From contig DASXML010000010.1 in NCBI GenBank assembly GCA_036495715.1, positions 21,827-85,826 of the forward strand: DNA of 64,000 nucleotides, given 5' to 3'. The position numbers were made by a program, and so were the translations under genes. The stretch comes from Scandinavium sp036495715. Lineage in GTDB: Bacteria; Pseudomonadota; Gammaproteobacteria; Enterobacterales; Enterobacteriaceae. Positions 42,478 to 51,524 of this stretch are shown one piece after another (within the stretch, counting starts at the first letter, position 1; every line of letters starts with the position of its first letter). The notes beneath the pieces were generated by a model. The model searched no databases, was not told where the DNA came from, and worked only from the letters and a program-made list of their open reading frames with translations.

Positions 42478-43518
42478 ATGGCTCACCACACTCGCTGGAC
42501 AATGTCGCAGGTCACTGAACTGTTTGATAAACCTTTGCTGGAACTGCTGTTTGAGGCGCAGACGATTCACCGTCAGCACTTCGACTCGCGCCAGGTTCAG
42601 GTCAGTACGCTGCTGTCGATTAAGACCGGCGCCTGCCCGGAAGACTGTAAATATTGCCCACAGAGCGCGCGTTATAAAACCGGGCTGGAAGCCGAACGCC
42701 TGATGGAAGTGGAGGAGGTGCTGACCTCCGCGCGCAAAGCGAAAAATGCCGGGTCGACCCGTTTCTGCATGGGCGCGGCGTGGAAAAAACCGCACGAGCG
42801 CGATATGCCGTATCTCGAGCAGATGGTCAAGGGTGTGAAGGAAATGGGCCTTGAAGCCTGTATGACGCTCGGCACGCTGTCGGATACACAAGCGCAGCGC
42901 CTGGGGGAGGCGGGGCTTGATTACTACAACCATAACCTCGACACCTCGCCAGAGTTTTACGGCAACATCATCACCACCCGTACCTATCAGGAGCGCCTCG
43001 ATACGCTCGGAAAAGTGCGCGATGCGGGGATTAAAGTCTGCTCTGGCGGCATTGTGGGCCTGGGGGAAACGGTTACCGATCGCGCCGGGCTGTTGTTGCA
43101 ACTGGCGAATCTGCCAACGCCGCCGGAAAGCGTGCCGATCAACATGCTGGTGAAGGTCAAAGGCACGCCGATGGAAAACAACGAAGACGTTGATGCCTTT
43201 GATTTTATTCGCACTATTGCGGTGGCCCGCATCATGATGCCGACCTCCCACGTGCGCCTCTCTGCCGGGCGCGAAAAAATGAACGAACAAACCCAGGCGA
43301 TGTGTTTTATGGCGGGGGCCAACTCGATTTTCTACGGCTGCAAACTGCTCACCACGCCGAACCCGGAAGAAGATAACGATTTGCTGCTGTTCCGCAAACT
43401 GGGGATCAATCCGCAGCAGACGGCGGTGCTGTCGGGTGATATCGAACAGCAGCAAAAACTGGAGCAGGCGTTGCTGACGCCGGATACCGAAACGTATTAC
43501 AACGCGGCGACGGTATGA
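42478..43518 (+). CDS. bioB: Biotin synthase
   Basis: The 346-aa radical SAM enzyme inserts sulfur into dethiobiotin. The radical SAM 4Fe-4S motif CPEDCKYCPQSARY lies near residue 53; the 2Fe-2S ligands are in the RFCMG, LEACMT and VCSGG segments. The start is ATG 42478 behind TGGAGA. Overlaps bioF by 4 nt. Confidence 0.98.
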   Translation: MAHHTRWTMSQVTELFDKPLLELLFEAQTIHRQHFDSRQVQVSTLLSIKTGACPEDCKYCPQSARYKTGLEAERLMEVEEVLTSARKAKNAGSTRFCMGAAWKKPHERDMPYLEQMVKGVKEMGLEACMTLGTLSDTQAQRLGEAGLDYYNHNLDTSPEFYGNIITTRTYQERLDTLGKVRDAGIKVCSGGIVGLGETVTDRAGLLLQLANLPTPPESVPINMLVKVKGTPMENNEDVDAFDFIRTIAVARIMMPTSHVRLSAGREKMNEQTQAMCFMAGANSIFYGCKLLTTPNPEEDNDLLLFRKLGINPQQTAVLSGDIEQQQKLEQALLTPDTETYYNAATV

Positions 43519-44672
43519 GCTGGCAGCAACGTATCGACAGCGCCCTGAACGAACGGCGAGCTGCCGACGCTTTTCGTCAGCGGCATCCCGTTAGCCACGG
43601 CGCGGGACGCTGGCTGGTGCGCGGCGAAGGGCGCTGGCTCAATTTTTCCAGCAACGATTATTTGGGCTTGAGTCAGCATCCGCAGATTATCGCCGCGTGG
43701 CAGCAGGGCGCGGAACGTTACGGCGTCGGCAGCGGGGGTTCCGGGCACGTCACCGGCTACAGCGAAGCGCATCAGCAGTTTGAGCAGGAACTTGCCGAAT
43801 GGCTCGGTTTTCCCCGCGCACTGCTGTTTATTTCGGGCTTTGCTGCCAATCAGGCGGTGATCGCGGCGTTGATGCACAAAAACGATCGCATTGTGGCCGA
43901 CCGACTCAGCCACGCGTCGTTGCTGGAAGCGGCTAGCCACAGTTCGGCACAGTTGCGACGCTTCGCGCATAACGACAGCGAGCAACTGGCCAATCTGCTG
44001 GCGAAACCCGTGGATGGGCTGCAGTTGACGGTGACAGAAGGCATATTCAGCATGGACGGCGACAGTGCGCCACTGGCTGACATCGCGGCAGTAACCCGCG
44101 CTGCCAGCGGGTGGTTGCTGGTCGATGACGCCCACGGGATTGGGGTGAATGGCGATGAAGGGCGTGGGAGTTGTGCTGAACAGAACGTAAAACCGGATCT
44201 GCTGGTGGTGACCTTTGGCAAAGCCTTTGGCCTGAGCGGCGCGGCGGTTTTATGTCGTGAAGAAACTGCGGATTATCTGCTGCAATTCGCCCGTCATCTG
44301 ATTTACAGCACCAGTATGCCACCCGCGCAGGCCGTGGCGCTGAGCGCGGCGCTGCGAGCGATCCGCAGTGAGGAAGGCGAGGAACGGCGGCAGGCGTTGC
44401 GTCACCGTATCTCGCGTTTTCGCCAGGGCGCAGAGCAACTTGACATGCAATTAACGTCTTCGAATAGTGCCATTCAGCCGCTGATCGTCGGCGAAAACAG
44501 CCGTGCTTTACGGCTGGCGGAACGCGCGCGTGAAGCGGGATGCTGGCTGACGGCGATTCGCCCGCCCACCGTACCCGCAGGCACTGCACGCTTGCGTGTG
44601 ACGCTGACGGCTGCGCATCAGCATGACGATATCGATACGTTACTGGAGGTGCTACATGCCACCCGTGAATAA
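43515..44672 (+). CDS. bioF: 8-amino-7-oxononanoate synthase
   Basis: The 385-aa PLP-dependent alpha-oxoamine synthase condenses pimeloyl-ACP (or -CoA) with alanine. Conserved: FSSNDYLGLSQHP, the aldimine Asp in LLVDDAHGIGV, and the PLP lysine in VTFGKAFGLSG. Overlaps bioB by 4 nt and bioC by 17 nt. Confidence 0.97.
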   Translation: MSWQQRIDSALNERRAADAFRQRHPVSHGAGRWLVRGEGRWLNFSSNDYLGLSQHPQIIAAWQQGAERYGVGSGGSGHVTGYSEAHQQFEQELAEWLGFPRALLFISGFAANQAVIAALMHKNDRIVADRLSHASLLEAASHSSAQLRRFAHNDSEQLANLLAKPVDGLQLTVTEGIFSMDGDSAPLADIAAVTRAASGWLLVDDAHGIGVNGDEGRGSCAEQNVKPDLLVVTFGKAFGLSGAAVLCREETADYLLQFARHLIYSTSMPPAQAVALSAALRAIRSEEGEERRQALRHRISRFRQGAEQLDMQLTSSNSAIQPLIVGENSRALRLAERAREAGCWLTAIRPPTVPAGTARLRVTLTAAHQHDDIDTLLEVLHATRE

Positions 44673-45411
44673 ACCGGCGATTGCGGCGGCGTTTGGTCGC
44701 GCCGCCAGCCAGTATCAACAACACGATGAACTCCAGCGCCAGAGTGCGGCGGCGTTATTGGCGCAGCTTCCACCGCGCGCGTTTGCGCAGGTGCTCGACG
44801 CGGGCTGTGGGCCGGGCAGTATGAGCCGCTTCTGGTCGGGAACGGGGAGCAACGTGACGGCGCTGGATCTCTCTTCATCGATGCTGGAAGAGGCGCTACG
44901 GCAGAACTCGGCGCAGCATTATGTGCAAGCCGATATTGAAGCCATGCCGCTTACTGACGGGCAGTACGATTTAGCCTGGAGCAATCTGGCGGTGCAGTGG
45001 TGCGAATCGCTGACATCGGCACTGAGCGAGCTTTATCGCGTGGTGCGTCCGGGGGGATGTGTCGCGTTCAGCACGCTGGTGGCGGATTCGCTGCCGGAGC
45101 TGAATCAGGCGTGGCAGGCGATTGACCGCCAGCCGCACGCCAACCGATTTTTAACCGAAAGTGCAATCCTCGCAGCATTAACCGGTTATCGCTGTCAGCA
45201 GCAGATTCATACGCTAAGTGTGACCTTCGACGATGCCCTAAGCGCGATGCGTTCGCTGAAAGGCATTGGCGCGACGCATCTGCACGAAGGCAGGGCGGCG
45301 CAAACCCTGACGCGCCACCATTTGCAGCAGTTGCAATTGGCGTGGCCTAAACAACAGGGGCGCTGCGCCCTGACGTACCATATTTTTACAGGAGTGATTG
45401 ACCGTGACTGA
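44656..45411 (+). CDS. bioC: Malonyl-ACP O-methyltransferase BioC
   Basis: The 251-aa SAM-dependent methyltransferase has motif I VLDAGCGPGSMSRFW near residue 43 and the conserved DLAWSNLAVQWC and MRSLKGIGATHLHEGR. It methylates malonyl-ACP so that fatty acid synthesis can build pimelate. The start is ATG 44656 (MPPVNKPAIAAAFGRAA), inside the bioF 3' end. Overlaps bioD by 8 nt. Confidence 0.95.
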   Translation: MPPVNKPAIAAAFGRAASQYQQHDELQRQSAAALLAQLPPRAFAQVLDAGCGPGSMSRFWSGTGSNVTALDLSSSMLEEALRQNSAQHYVQADIEAMPLTDGQYDLAWSNLAVQWCESLTSALSELYRVVRPGGCVAFSTLVADSLPELNQAWQAIDRQPHANRFLTESAILAALTGYRCQQQIHTLSVTFDDALSAMRSLKGIGATHLHEGRAAQTLTRHHLQQLQLAWPKQQGRCALTYHIFTGVIDRD

Positions 45412-46067
45412 ACGCTTTTTTGTCACCGGAACCGACACCGAGGTCGGTAAAACCGTCGCCAGCTGTGCGTTGTTGCAGGCGGCGAACCGTGCCGGATTTC
45501 GTACCGCAGGTTACAAGCCGGTGGCGTCCGGCAGTGAAATGACAGCCGAGGGGTTGCGCAACAGCGACGCGCTGTCTTTGCAACGCAACAGCGGCGTAGC
45601 GCTGGACTATGATGAGGTCAATCCGTATACCTTCGCAGAGCCTACATCGCCACATATCGTGAGTCAGGACGAAGGGCGACCGATTGATGCAAATACGCTG
45701 TCTGCCGGGCTACAGGCGTTGTCACATAAGGCTGATTGGGTGCTGGTGGAAGGGGCGGGCGGCTGGTTTACACCGCTTTCAGCCGATTGCACGTTTGCCG
45801 ATTGGGTACAGGCTGAACAGTTGCCGGTTATCCTCGTCGTGGGCGTGAAGCTTGGCTGCATCAACCATGCGGTGCTGACGGCGCAGGCGGTCGAACAGGC
45901 GGGCCTGCGGCTGGTGGGCTGGATTGCCAATGACGTTATCCCACAGGGGAAGCGCCACCGCGAATACCTTGAGACATTAACGCGAATGCTGCCCGCGCCG
46001 CTGCTCGGTGAGATTCCTTATTTTGAACAAGGGCCAGAGGCCGCCGAACCGGGCCAGTATCTCGACC

Positions 46068-46093
<26 letters not shown>
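45404..46093 (+). CDS. bioD: Dethiobiotin synthetase
   Basis: The 229-aa ATPase closes the ureido ring of dethiobiotin. The P-loop VTGTDTEVGKTVASCALL is at the N-terminus; also GYKPVASGSE and LVEGAGGWFTPL. The start is GTG 45404 with AGGAG 9 nt upstream; TTG 45398 is possible but too close to the ribosome site. Its 3' end overlaps the convergent ABC ATPase gene by 26 bp. Confidence 0.95.
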
Positions 46094-46790
<697 letters not shown>

Positions 46791-46831
46791 CGACTCTTCC
46801 TTACGTTTTGCCGGTATCGACGAAAAGAGTG

Positions 46832-46847
46832 TGCAATTCCCTTGCCA
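46832..46847 (-). promoter_or_regulatory. Sigma-54 promoter of the orphan ABC ATPase gene
   Basis: On the minus strand TGGCAAGGGAATTGCA matches TGGCACG-N4-TTGCA with one mismatch, with the GG and GC doublets at the right spacing. The predicted start of transcription is near 46821, giving a leader of about 31 nt. Confidence 0.82.
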
Positions 46848-46932
46848 GAAGAAAGAACACTGATTGAAGTGACCTCTTTTTCGGATTTAATCCTAAAGAA
46901 AGCCGGTCACACCGGGGGATTAGCATCATCTT

Positions 46933-46982
46933 TGCACGCTTCCAGTGCGGCAAAAAGGATCAATATGTTGGCTTGTGGTGCA
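46933..46982 (-). promoter_or_regulatory. Two NtrC-like enhancer sites
   Basis: TGCACGCTTCCAGTGC (46933-46948) has the GCAC-N7-GTGC arrangement of NtrC sites. A second, weaker site, with one perfect half GGTGCA, lies at 46966-46982. The centres are 33 bp apart, about three helical turns, and lie about 120 and 153 bp upstream of the predicted start, where NtrC enhancers usually sit. Confidence 0.6.
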
Positions 46983-47133
46983 GAGGATAAGCGGCTTTTG
47001 TGAGCAATCTCTCATTGCGCAACGAGGGGGTTTTTTGATGATTAAAGACAAAAAATAGCGATAAATAATTTTTATTGAGTGCCCGGATCATTGCGGTGTG
47101 TTTTGTGCGAGTAGCAGGGGCGTTGGGCTGAGG

Positions 47134-47164
47134 ATAGTTATCCACTATTTCTGTGGATAACTAT
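47134..47164. promoter_or_regulatory. Inverted pair of DnaA boxes upstream of uvrB
   Basis: A perfect 12-bp inverted repeat, ATAGTTATCCAC/GTGGATAACTAT, with a 7-nt spacer, contains the DnaA boxes TTATCCACT and, on the other strand, TTATCCACA. In E. coli a DnaA box is known upstream of uvrB. The stretch between 46990 and 47460 otherwise shows no gene. Confidence 0.75.
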
Positions 47165-47461
47165 GTGCATTAGAGTTAGAGAACTTGCGATAGGCGAGAG
47201 GATACGCGGCCTGCGCGTAAATTGATGCGAAACGCGGCTTTTCGATATTTTCTTTTTATATCAATGCGTTCAATAAAATCAATGGCTGTAAGAAAAGTGT
47301 CACTCGCCGCCACTAAAGATGCATTACGCATCTTGACAAATGTTAAATACGGTAATGTTCTGGGGATAACCCTGTTTGCCTGGTGTTTTATCTTGTCGCA
47401 GGGGAAATTTTCGCCGCAGTTGCTTGCTTGTGGAAGCGGTAACACAGATACGATAATGTGT

Positions 47462-47481
47462 TACTGTTTTTTTATCCAGTA
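47462..47481 (+). promoter_or_regulatory. LexA (SOS) box of uvrB
   Basis: TACTGTTTTTTTATCCAGTA matches the LexA consensus CTGT-N8-ACAG with one change and is nearly the same as the E. coli uvrB box. It lies 76 bp before the start codon. Confidence 0.92.
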
Positions 47482-47556
47482 TTTCTTATTGGCAAATTTT
47501 GGTGCGAAGAGTAGAATTAATCGTCTGCCCGTTTACCCTTCACCAGGTTGTCGTTC

Positions 47557-49572
47557 ATGAGTAAACCGTTAAAACTGAATTCTGAATTTCGTCCTTCTGG
47601 CGATCAGCCCGAGGCCATTCGTCGTCTGGAAGAGGGGCTTGAAGATGGCCTCGCTCATCAAACGCTGCTCGGCGTAACCGGTTCAGGGAAAACGTTTACC
47701 ATCGCCAACGTGATTGCCGATCTCCAGCGCCCAACAATGGTGCTGGCCCCGAACAAGACCCTGGCGGCACAGCTTTATGGTGAGATGAAAGAGTTCTTCC
47801 CCGACAACGCAGTCGAGTTTTTTGTCTCCTACTACGATTACTACCAGCCAGAAGCCTACGTTCCAAGTTCGGATACCTTTATCGAAAAAGATGCCTCGGT
47901 AAACGAGCACATTGAACAAATGCGTCTGTCGGCGACCAAAGCCCTGCTTGAACGTCGTGACGTGATTGTGGTGGCATCGGTTTCTGCTATCTACGGTCTG
48001 GGTGACCCGGATTTGTACCTCAAGATGATGCTGCACCTCACCGTCGGCATGATAATCGACCAGCGTTCGATTCTGCGCCGTCTGGCTGAACTGCAATACA
48101 CCCGTAACGATCAGGCATTCCAGCGAGGTACCTTCCGTGTGCGCGGCGAAGTTATCGACATTTTCCCTGCGGAATCTGACGATATTGCGCTGCGCGTTGA
48201 ACTGTTTGATGAGGAAGTGGAGCGGCTGTCGCTGTTTGACCCGCTGACCGGGCATCTGGAATCCACTATTCAGCGCTTTACGGTTTACCCGAAAACGCAC
48301 TACGTCACGCCACGCGAGCGTATTGTGCAGGCGATGGAAGAGATCAAAGTCGAATTGGTCGACCGCCGCAAAGTGCTGCTGGAAAATAACAAACTGCTGG
48401 AAGAGCAGCGCCTCTCTCAGCGTACCCAGTTCGATCTGGAGATGATGAACGAACTGGGATATTGCTCGGGCATCGAAAACTATTCACGCTACCTTTCCGG
48501 GCGCGGGCCGGGCCAGCCACCGCCGACGCTGTTTGACTATTTGCCCGCCGATGGCCTGCTGGTTATCGATGAATCCCACGTTACCGTGCCGCAAATCGGC
48601 GGGATGTACCGTGGCGACCGCGCGCGTAAAGAGACGCTGGTGGAGTACGGTTTCCGTTTGCCATCGGCGCTGGATAACCGTCCGCTGAAATTCGAAGAGT
48701 TTGAAGCCCTGGTCCCGCAAACCATCTACGTATCCGCGACGCCGGGGAATTATGAACTGGAGAAGTCCGGTGATGAGATTGTCGATCAGGTGGTGCGTCC
48801 AACCGGCCTGCTGGATCCGATTATTGAAGTGCGCCCGGTCGGCACGCAGGTCGACGATCTGCTGTCGGAAATTCGCCTGCGCGTTGAGATTAACGAGCGC
48901 GTGCTGGTGACAACGTTAACCAAACGCATGGCAGAAGACTTAACCGAGTACCTTGAAGAGCACGGCGAGCGCGTGCGTTACCTGCACTCGGACATCGATA
49001 CCGTCGAGCGTATGGAGATCATTCGTGATTTACGCCTCGGCAAGTTCGACGTACTGGTGGGGATCAACCTGTTGAGGGAAGGCCTCGATATGCCGGAAGT
49101 GTCGCTGGTGGCGATTCTGGACGCCGATAAAGAAGGGTTCCTGCGTTCGGAGCGTTCACTGATTCAGACCATCGGGCGTGCGGCGCGTAACATCAACGGC
49201 AAAGCGATTCTCTATGCCGACAGAATAACCGCGTCGATGGCGAAAGCGATGGGTGAAACCGAGCGTCGTCGCGAAAAACAACAGCAGCACAATGAAGAGA
49301 ACGGCATTGTCCCGCAGGGCCTGAACAAGAAAGTGGTCGATATTCTGTCATTGGGCGAAAGCCTGGCGAAAACGCGCGGCAAAGGGCGCGGTAAGTCAAA
49401 GTCGGTAGAAGAGTCACAGGCCGCGGCGCTGTCACCGAAAGCGTTGCAGCAGAAAATCAATGAGCTTGAAGCGCAGATGATGAAGCATGCGCAGAATCTT
49501 GAATTTGAAGAAGCGGCGGAAGTTCGTGACCGTTTACATCAGCTGCGAGATTTGTTTATCGCGGCGTCGTAA
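47557..49572 (+). CDS. uvrB: Excinuclease ABC subunit UvrB
   Basis: The 671-aa damage-verification helicase of nucleotide excision repair has Walker A GVTGSGKTFTI (near residue 39), the beta-hairpin that inserts into DNA (SYYDYYQPEAYVPSSD), helicase motifs IDESHV, TLTKRMAEDLT and QTIGRAARN, and the C-terminal UVR domain (KALQQKINELEAQM to the end) that recruits UvrC. The start is ATG 47557 (MSKPLKLN). It is two residues shorter than E. coli UvrB, in the linker before the UVR domain. Confidence 0.98.
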   Translation: MSKPLKLNSEFRPSGDQPEAIRRLEEGLEDGLAHQTLLGVTGSGKTFTIANVIADLQRPTMVLAPNKTLAAQLYGEMKEFFPDNAVEFFVSYYDYYQPEAYVPSSDTFIEKDASVNEHIEQMRLSATKALLERRDVIVVASVSAIYGLGDPDLYLKMMLHLTVGMIIDQRSILRRLAELQYTRNDQAFQRGTFRVRGEVIDIFPAESDDIALRVELFDEEVERLSLFDPLTGHLESTIQRFTVYPKTHYVTPRERIVQAMEEIKVELVDRRKVLLENNKLLEEQRLSQRTQFDLEMMNELGYCSGIENYSRYLSGRGPGQPPPTLFDYLPADGLLVIDESHVTVPQIGGMYRGDRARKETLVEYGFRLPSALDNRPLKFEEFEALVPQTIYVSATPGNYELEKSGDEIVDQVVRPTGLLDPIIEVRPVGTQVDDLLSEIRLRVEINERVLVTTLTKRMAEDLTEYLEEHGERVRYLHSDIDTVERMEIIRDLRLGKFDVLVGINLLREGLDMPEVSLVAILDADKEGFLRSERSLIQTIGRAARNINGKAILYADRITASMAKAMGETERRREKQQQHNEENGIVPQGLNKKVVDILSLGESLAKTRGKGRGKSKSVEESQAAALSPKALQQKINELEAQMMKHAQNLEFEEAAEVRDRLHQLRDLFIAAS

Positions 49573-49593
49573 AGTCGTTTCTTTTCTTAAAAC

Positions 49594-49626
49594 AAGACCC
49601 CGCTCACTTATTCTCGGCGGGGTCTT
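49594..49626 (+). terminator. Terminator after uvrB
   Basis: The perfect stem AAGACCCCGC/GCGGGGTCTT encloses a 13-nt loop, 21 bp past the uvrB stop. Its right arm runs into the PmrA box of the next gene. Confidence 0.85.
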
Positions 49627-49667
49627 AATGTTCAGTTAATCTTCTTCGGCGACACTGTTTTCATACT
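49624..49667 (+). promoter_or_regulatory. PmrA box and minus-10 before the 30-aa peptide gene
   Basis: CTTAAT-GTTCA-GTTAAT (49624-49640) is a PmrA direct repeat with one off-consensus base. Exactly 21 bp later lies CATACT (49662-49667). The eptA promoter has its PmrA box followed, also after exactly 21 bp, by CATCTT. The distance from box centre to ATG is 51 nt here and 55 nt at eptA. Confidence 0.72.
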
Positions 49668-49682
49668 TATGAGGATAGCGCC

Positions 49683-49775
49683 ATGCAAAAAGAAAATGTC
49701 TTAACCCTTCTGACCGTACTCGCTACTTTTGCGATCGTGATTGGCTTTTTCCACCAGTGGATCCTGACCTACTGA
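49683..49775 (+). CDS. 30-aa single-span membrane peptide, PmrR-like
   Basis: This small gene has a clear ribosome site, GAGGA, 7 nt before the ATG. The peptide begins MQKENVLTLLTVLATFAIVI and ends GFFHQWILTY: a short charged N-terminus, one hydrophobic helix and an aromatic C-terminus. It stops one base before the convergent pmrB gene. From memory, Salmonella PmrR (29 aa, PmrA-activated, inhibits the LPS phosphotransferase LpxT) has the same size, a similar LTTV segment and also ends in Trp-x-x-Thr-Tyr. Function by analogy only. The ribosome site lies close to the predicted transcript start, so the leader is short. Confidence 0.75.
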   Translation: MQKENVLTLLTVLATFAIVIGFFHQWILTY

Positions 49776-50852
49776 TTAACGCGCTCGTCGCGGAAATTTG
49801 ACCCACGCTTTAACCCCTGGACCCGGTTTACGGTTATGCAGGAAGAACTGCGCATCGTGCAATTGTGCTATGCGGGTGACAATGCTTAATCCAAGGCCAA
49901 TTCCACCGTAACGACTGTCCATGCGCACAAACGCTTTGCTGAGTTCGCCGCTTTTGGCTTCATCAATGCCTGGACCTTCATCCTCAACCGCTAACATTCC
50001 CGCTTCAGCGACGACCGTAATGGTCGAGTTTTCAGGGCTATAGCGGTGGGCGTTTTCCACCAAATTTCGCAGCAGCACACGCATCAGCGTGGCATCGCCG
50101 GATACCGTCACATCATGATCTTCGGTTGGCAAACAGAGCGTTTGTCCGCGCTGCGCCAGCATCGTTTCCAGTTCACCCTGAATCGGCAAAATCACTTCTT
50201 TGACTAACGGCACTTGCTGATAACTTCCCGCAGAGAAAGACTGGCCCACGCGCGCCAGTTGCAACAGTTGCGCAATGCTTTCCGTCATCTGATCCAGACG
50301 CTGTAACAGCGGCTCAACCATGACGCTGTGGGATTTCGCCATCAGTTCGAGATGTAAACGTAATCCGGCAAGCGGGGTGCGTAGCTCATGTGCCACGTCG
50401 GCGGTAAACAAGCGCTCACGCTCGAGCGTCTGATTCAGGCGCTCGACAAGCTGGTTGATAGCCGACGTTACGGCGTCTACTTCGCTGACTGATTGGGGTA
50501 ATTCGATGGGCTGGAGATTATCCGGCGTGCGGCTGTTCAGTTCCTGCTGTAAATCCCACAAAGGGCGGGTGATGCGTTTCACTGCCTGCAAGCAGATCCA
50601 CAGTGCCAGGCCGATGATCAGCATGCTCGGGATCAGCAGACTGGCGACGGCTTCACGCACTTCGTGTTCGATGTGTTTGCGGTTGTTATGCCCATTGATG
50701 GCACTTTGTACCAGCAGCTGAATTTGCTCCTGGCTCTCGTGCCATAGCCAGAACACGCTTATCACCTGACACACCAGCAAAATACTGGCAATCGTCAGTA
50801 ATAACTGGTGGCGCATGGTCCATTGCACGTCGCGAAAGAATGGCAAATTCAT
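49776..50852 (-). CDS. pmrB: Sensor histidine kinase PmrB (BasS)
   Basis: The 358-aa inner-membrane kinase has TM1 (about residues 15-35), a short periplasmic loop EQIQLLVQSAINGHNNRKHI, TM2 (about 65-88), a HAMP domain, the phosphoacceptor His in FTADVAHELRTPLAGLRLHL, then N-box LLRNLVENAHRYSP and G-boxes EDEGPGID and GGIGLGLSIV. In its family it senses Fe3+, Al3+ and low pH and phosphorylates PmrA. Directly abuts pmrA. Confidence 0.95.
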   Translation of the reverse strand: MNLPFFRDVQWTMRHQLLLTIASILLVCQVISVFWLWHESQEQIQLLVQSAINGHNNRKHIEHEVREAVASLLIPSMLIIGLALWICLQAVKRITRPLWDLQQELNSRTPDNLQPIELPQSVSEVDAVTSAINQLVERLNQTLERERLFTADVAHELRTPLAGLRLHLELMAKSHSVMVEPLLQRLDQMTESIAQLLQLARVGQSFSAGSYQQVPLVKEVILPIQGELETMLAQRGQTLCLPTEDHDVTVSGDATLMRVLLRNLVENAHRYSPENSTITVVAEAGMLAVEDEGPGIDEAKSGELSKAFVRMDSRYGGIGLGLSIVTRIAQLHDAQFFLHNRKPGPGVKAWVKFPRRAR

Positions 50853-51524
50853 TTAGGCATCCTCGATGGTTTTCACCAGCATGTAGCCGAAGCCGCGTAC
50901 CGTACGGATGCGGGACTTGCCGATTTTTTCTCGCAGGTTGTGAATATGCACTTCCAGGGTGTTGGTCGACGGCTCGTTGTCCCAGCTGTAAATATCGTTA
51001 TAAAGAATTTCGCGGTGTACCGGACTGCCGGCTTTAGTCATCAGTCGAGAGAGCAGGGCGTATTCTTTTGGCGTCAATTCCAGCTGGGTGTCGCCCAACG
51101 ATACCAGCCGGCGGGTGACGTTGAGTTTCAGCTCGCCAATGCTGATTTCGTTATCGCCCTGGTTATTATGGCGGCGCAGCAGAGCGCGAACACGGGCGTT
51201 CAGCTCTTCAAGCGCAAAAGGTTTAACCAGATAATCATCGGCACCGGTATCCAGCCCGGTGATGCGATCGATAACGGTATCGCGCGCGGTAAGGATAAGC
51301 ACTGGCAGGCTGATTTTTTCGCGACGTATGCGGGCCAAAAACTGCAGACCGTCTTCGTCGGGTAAACCGAGATCGAGCACAATCAGGCTGTAGTGCCCGT
51401 TCGCAAGACACAGCGCAGCTTCGTGCGCCGTCGTCACGCCATCGCAGACATAGCCTTCGCTTTGCATCGCGAGAATAAGCCCTTGCAGCAATAGTGAATC
51501 GTCTTCAACCACCAGCACTTTCAT
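50853..51524 (-). CDS. pmrA: Response regulator PmrA (BasR)
   Basis: The 223-aa OmpR-family regulator has a receiver domain with acidic EDD at residues about 7-9, the phosphoacceptor Asp in LIVLDLGLPDEDGL (about 51), Thr and Lys in LILTARDT and YLVKPFALEEL, and a C-terminal winged helix (LTPKEYALLSRLM to TVRGFGYML). It activates LPS-modification genes through PmrA boxes; two such boxes are visible in this window. Confidence 0.97.
   Translation of the reverse strand: MKVLVVEDDSLLLQGLILAMQSEGYVCDGVTTAHEAALCLANGHYSLIVLDLGLPDEDGLQFLARIRREKISLPVLILTARDTVIDRITGLDTGADDYLVKPFALEELNARVRALLRRHNNQGDNEISIGELKLNVTRRLVSLGDTQLELTPKEYALLSRLMTKAGSPVHREILYNDIYSWDNEPSTNTLEVHIHNLREKIGKSRIRTVRGFGYMLVKTIEDA

Noticed and set aside
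42391..43455. A 355-codon open extension of bioA on the minus strand
   Set aside because: It runs antisense through the bio operator and bioB, has no family similarity, and the true BioA start at 42390 matches the family. It is a frame left open by GC-rich codon bias.
47333..47361. TTGACA with a following TAATGT as a uvrB promoter
   Set aside because: The spacing is only 14 bp, too short for a sigma-70 promoter, so it was not listed.
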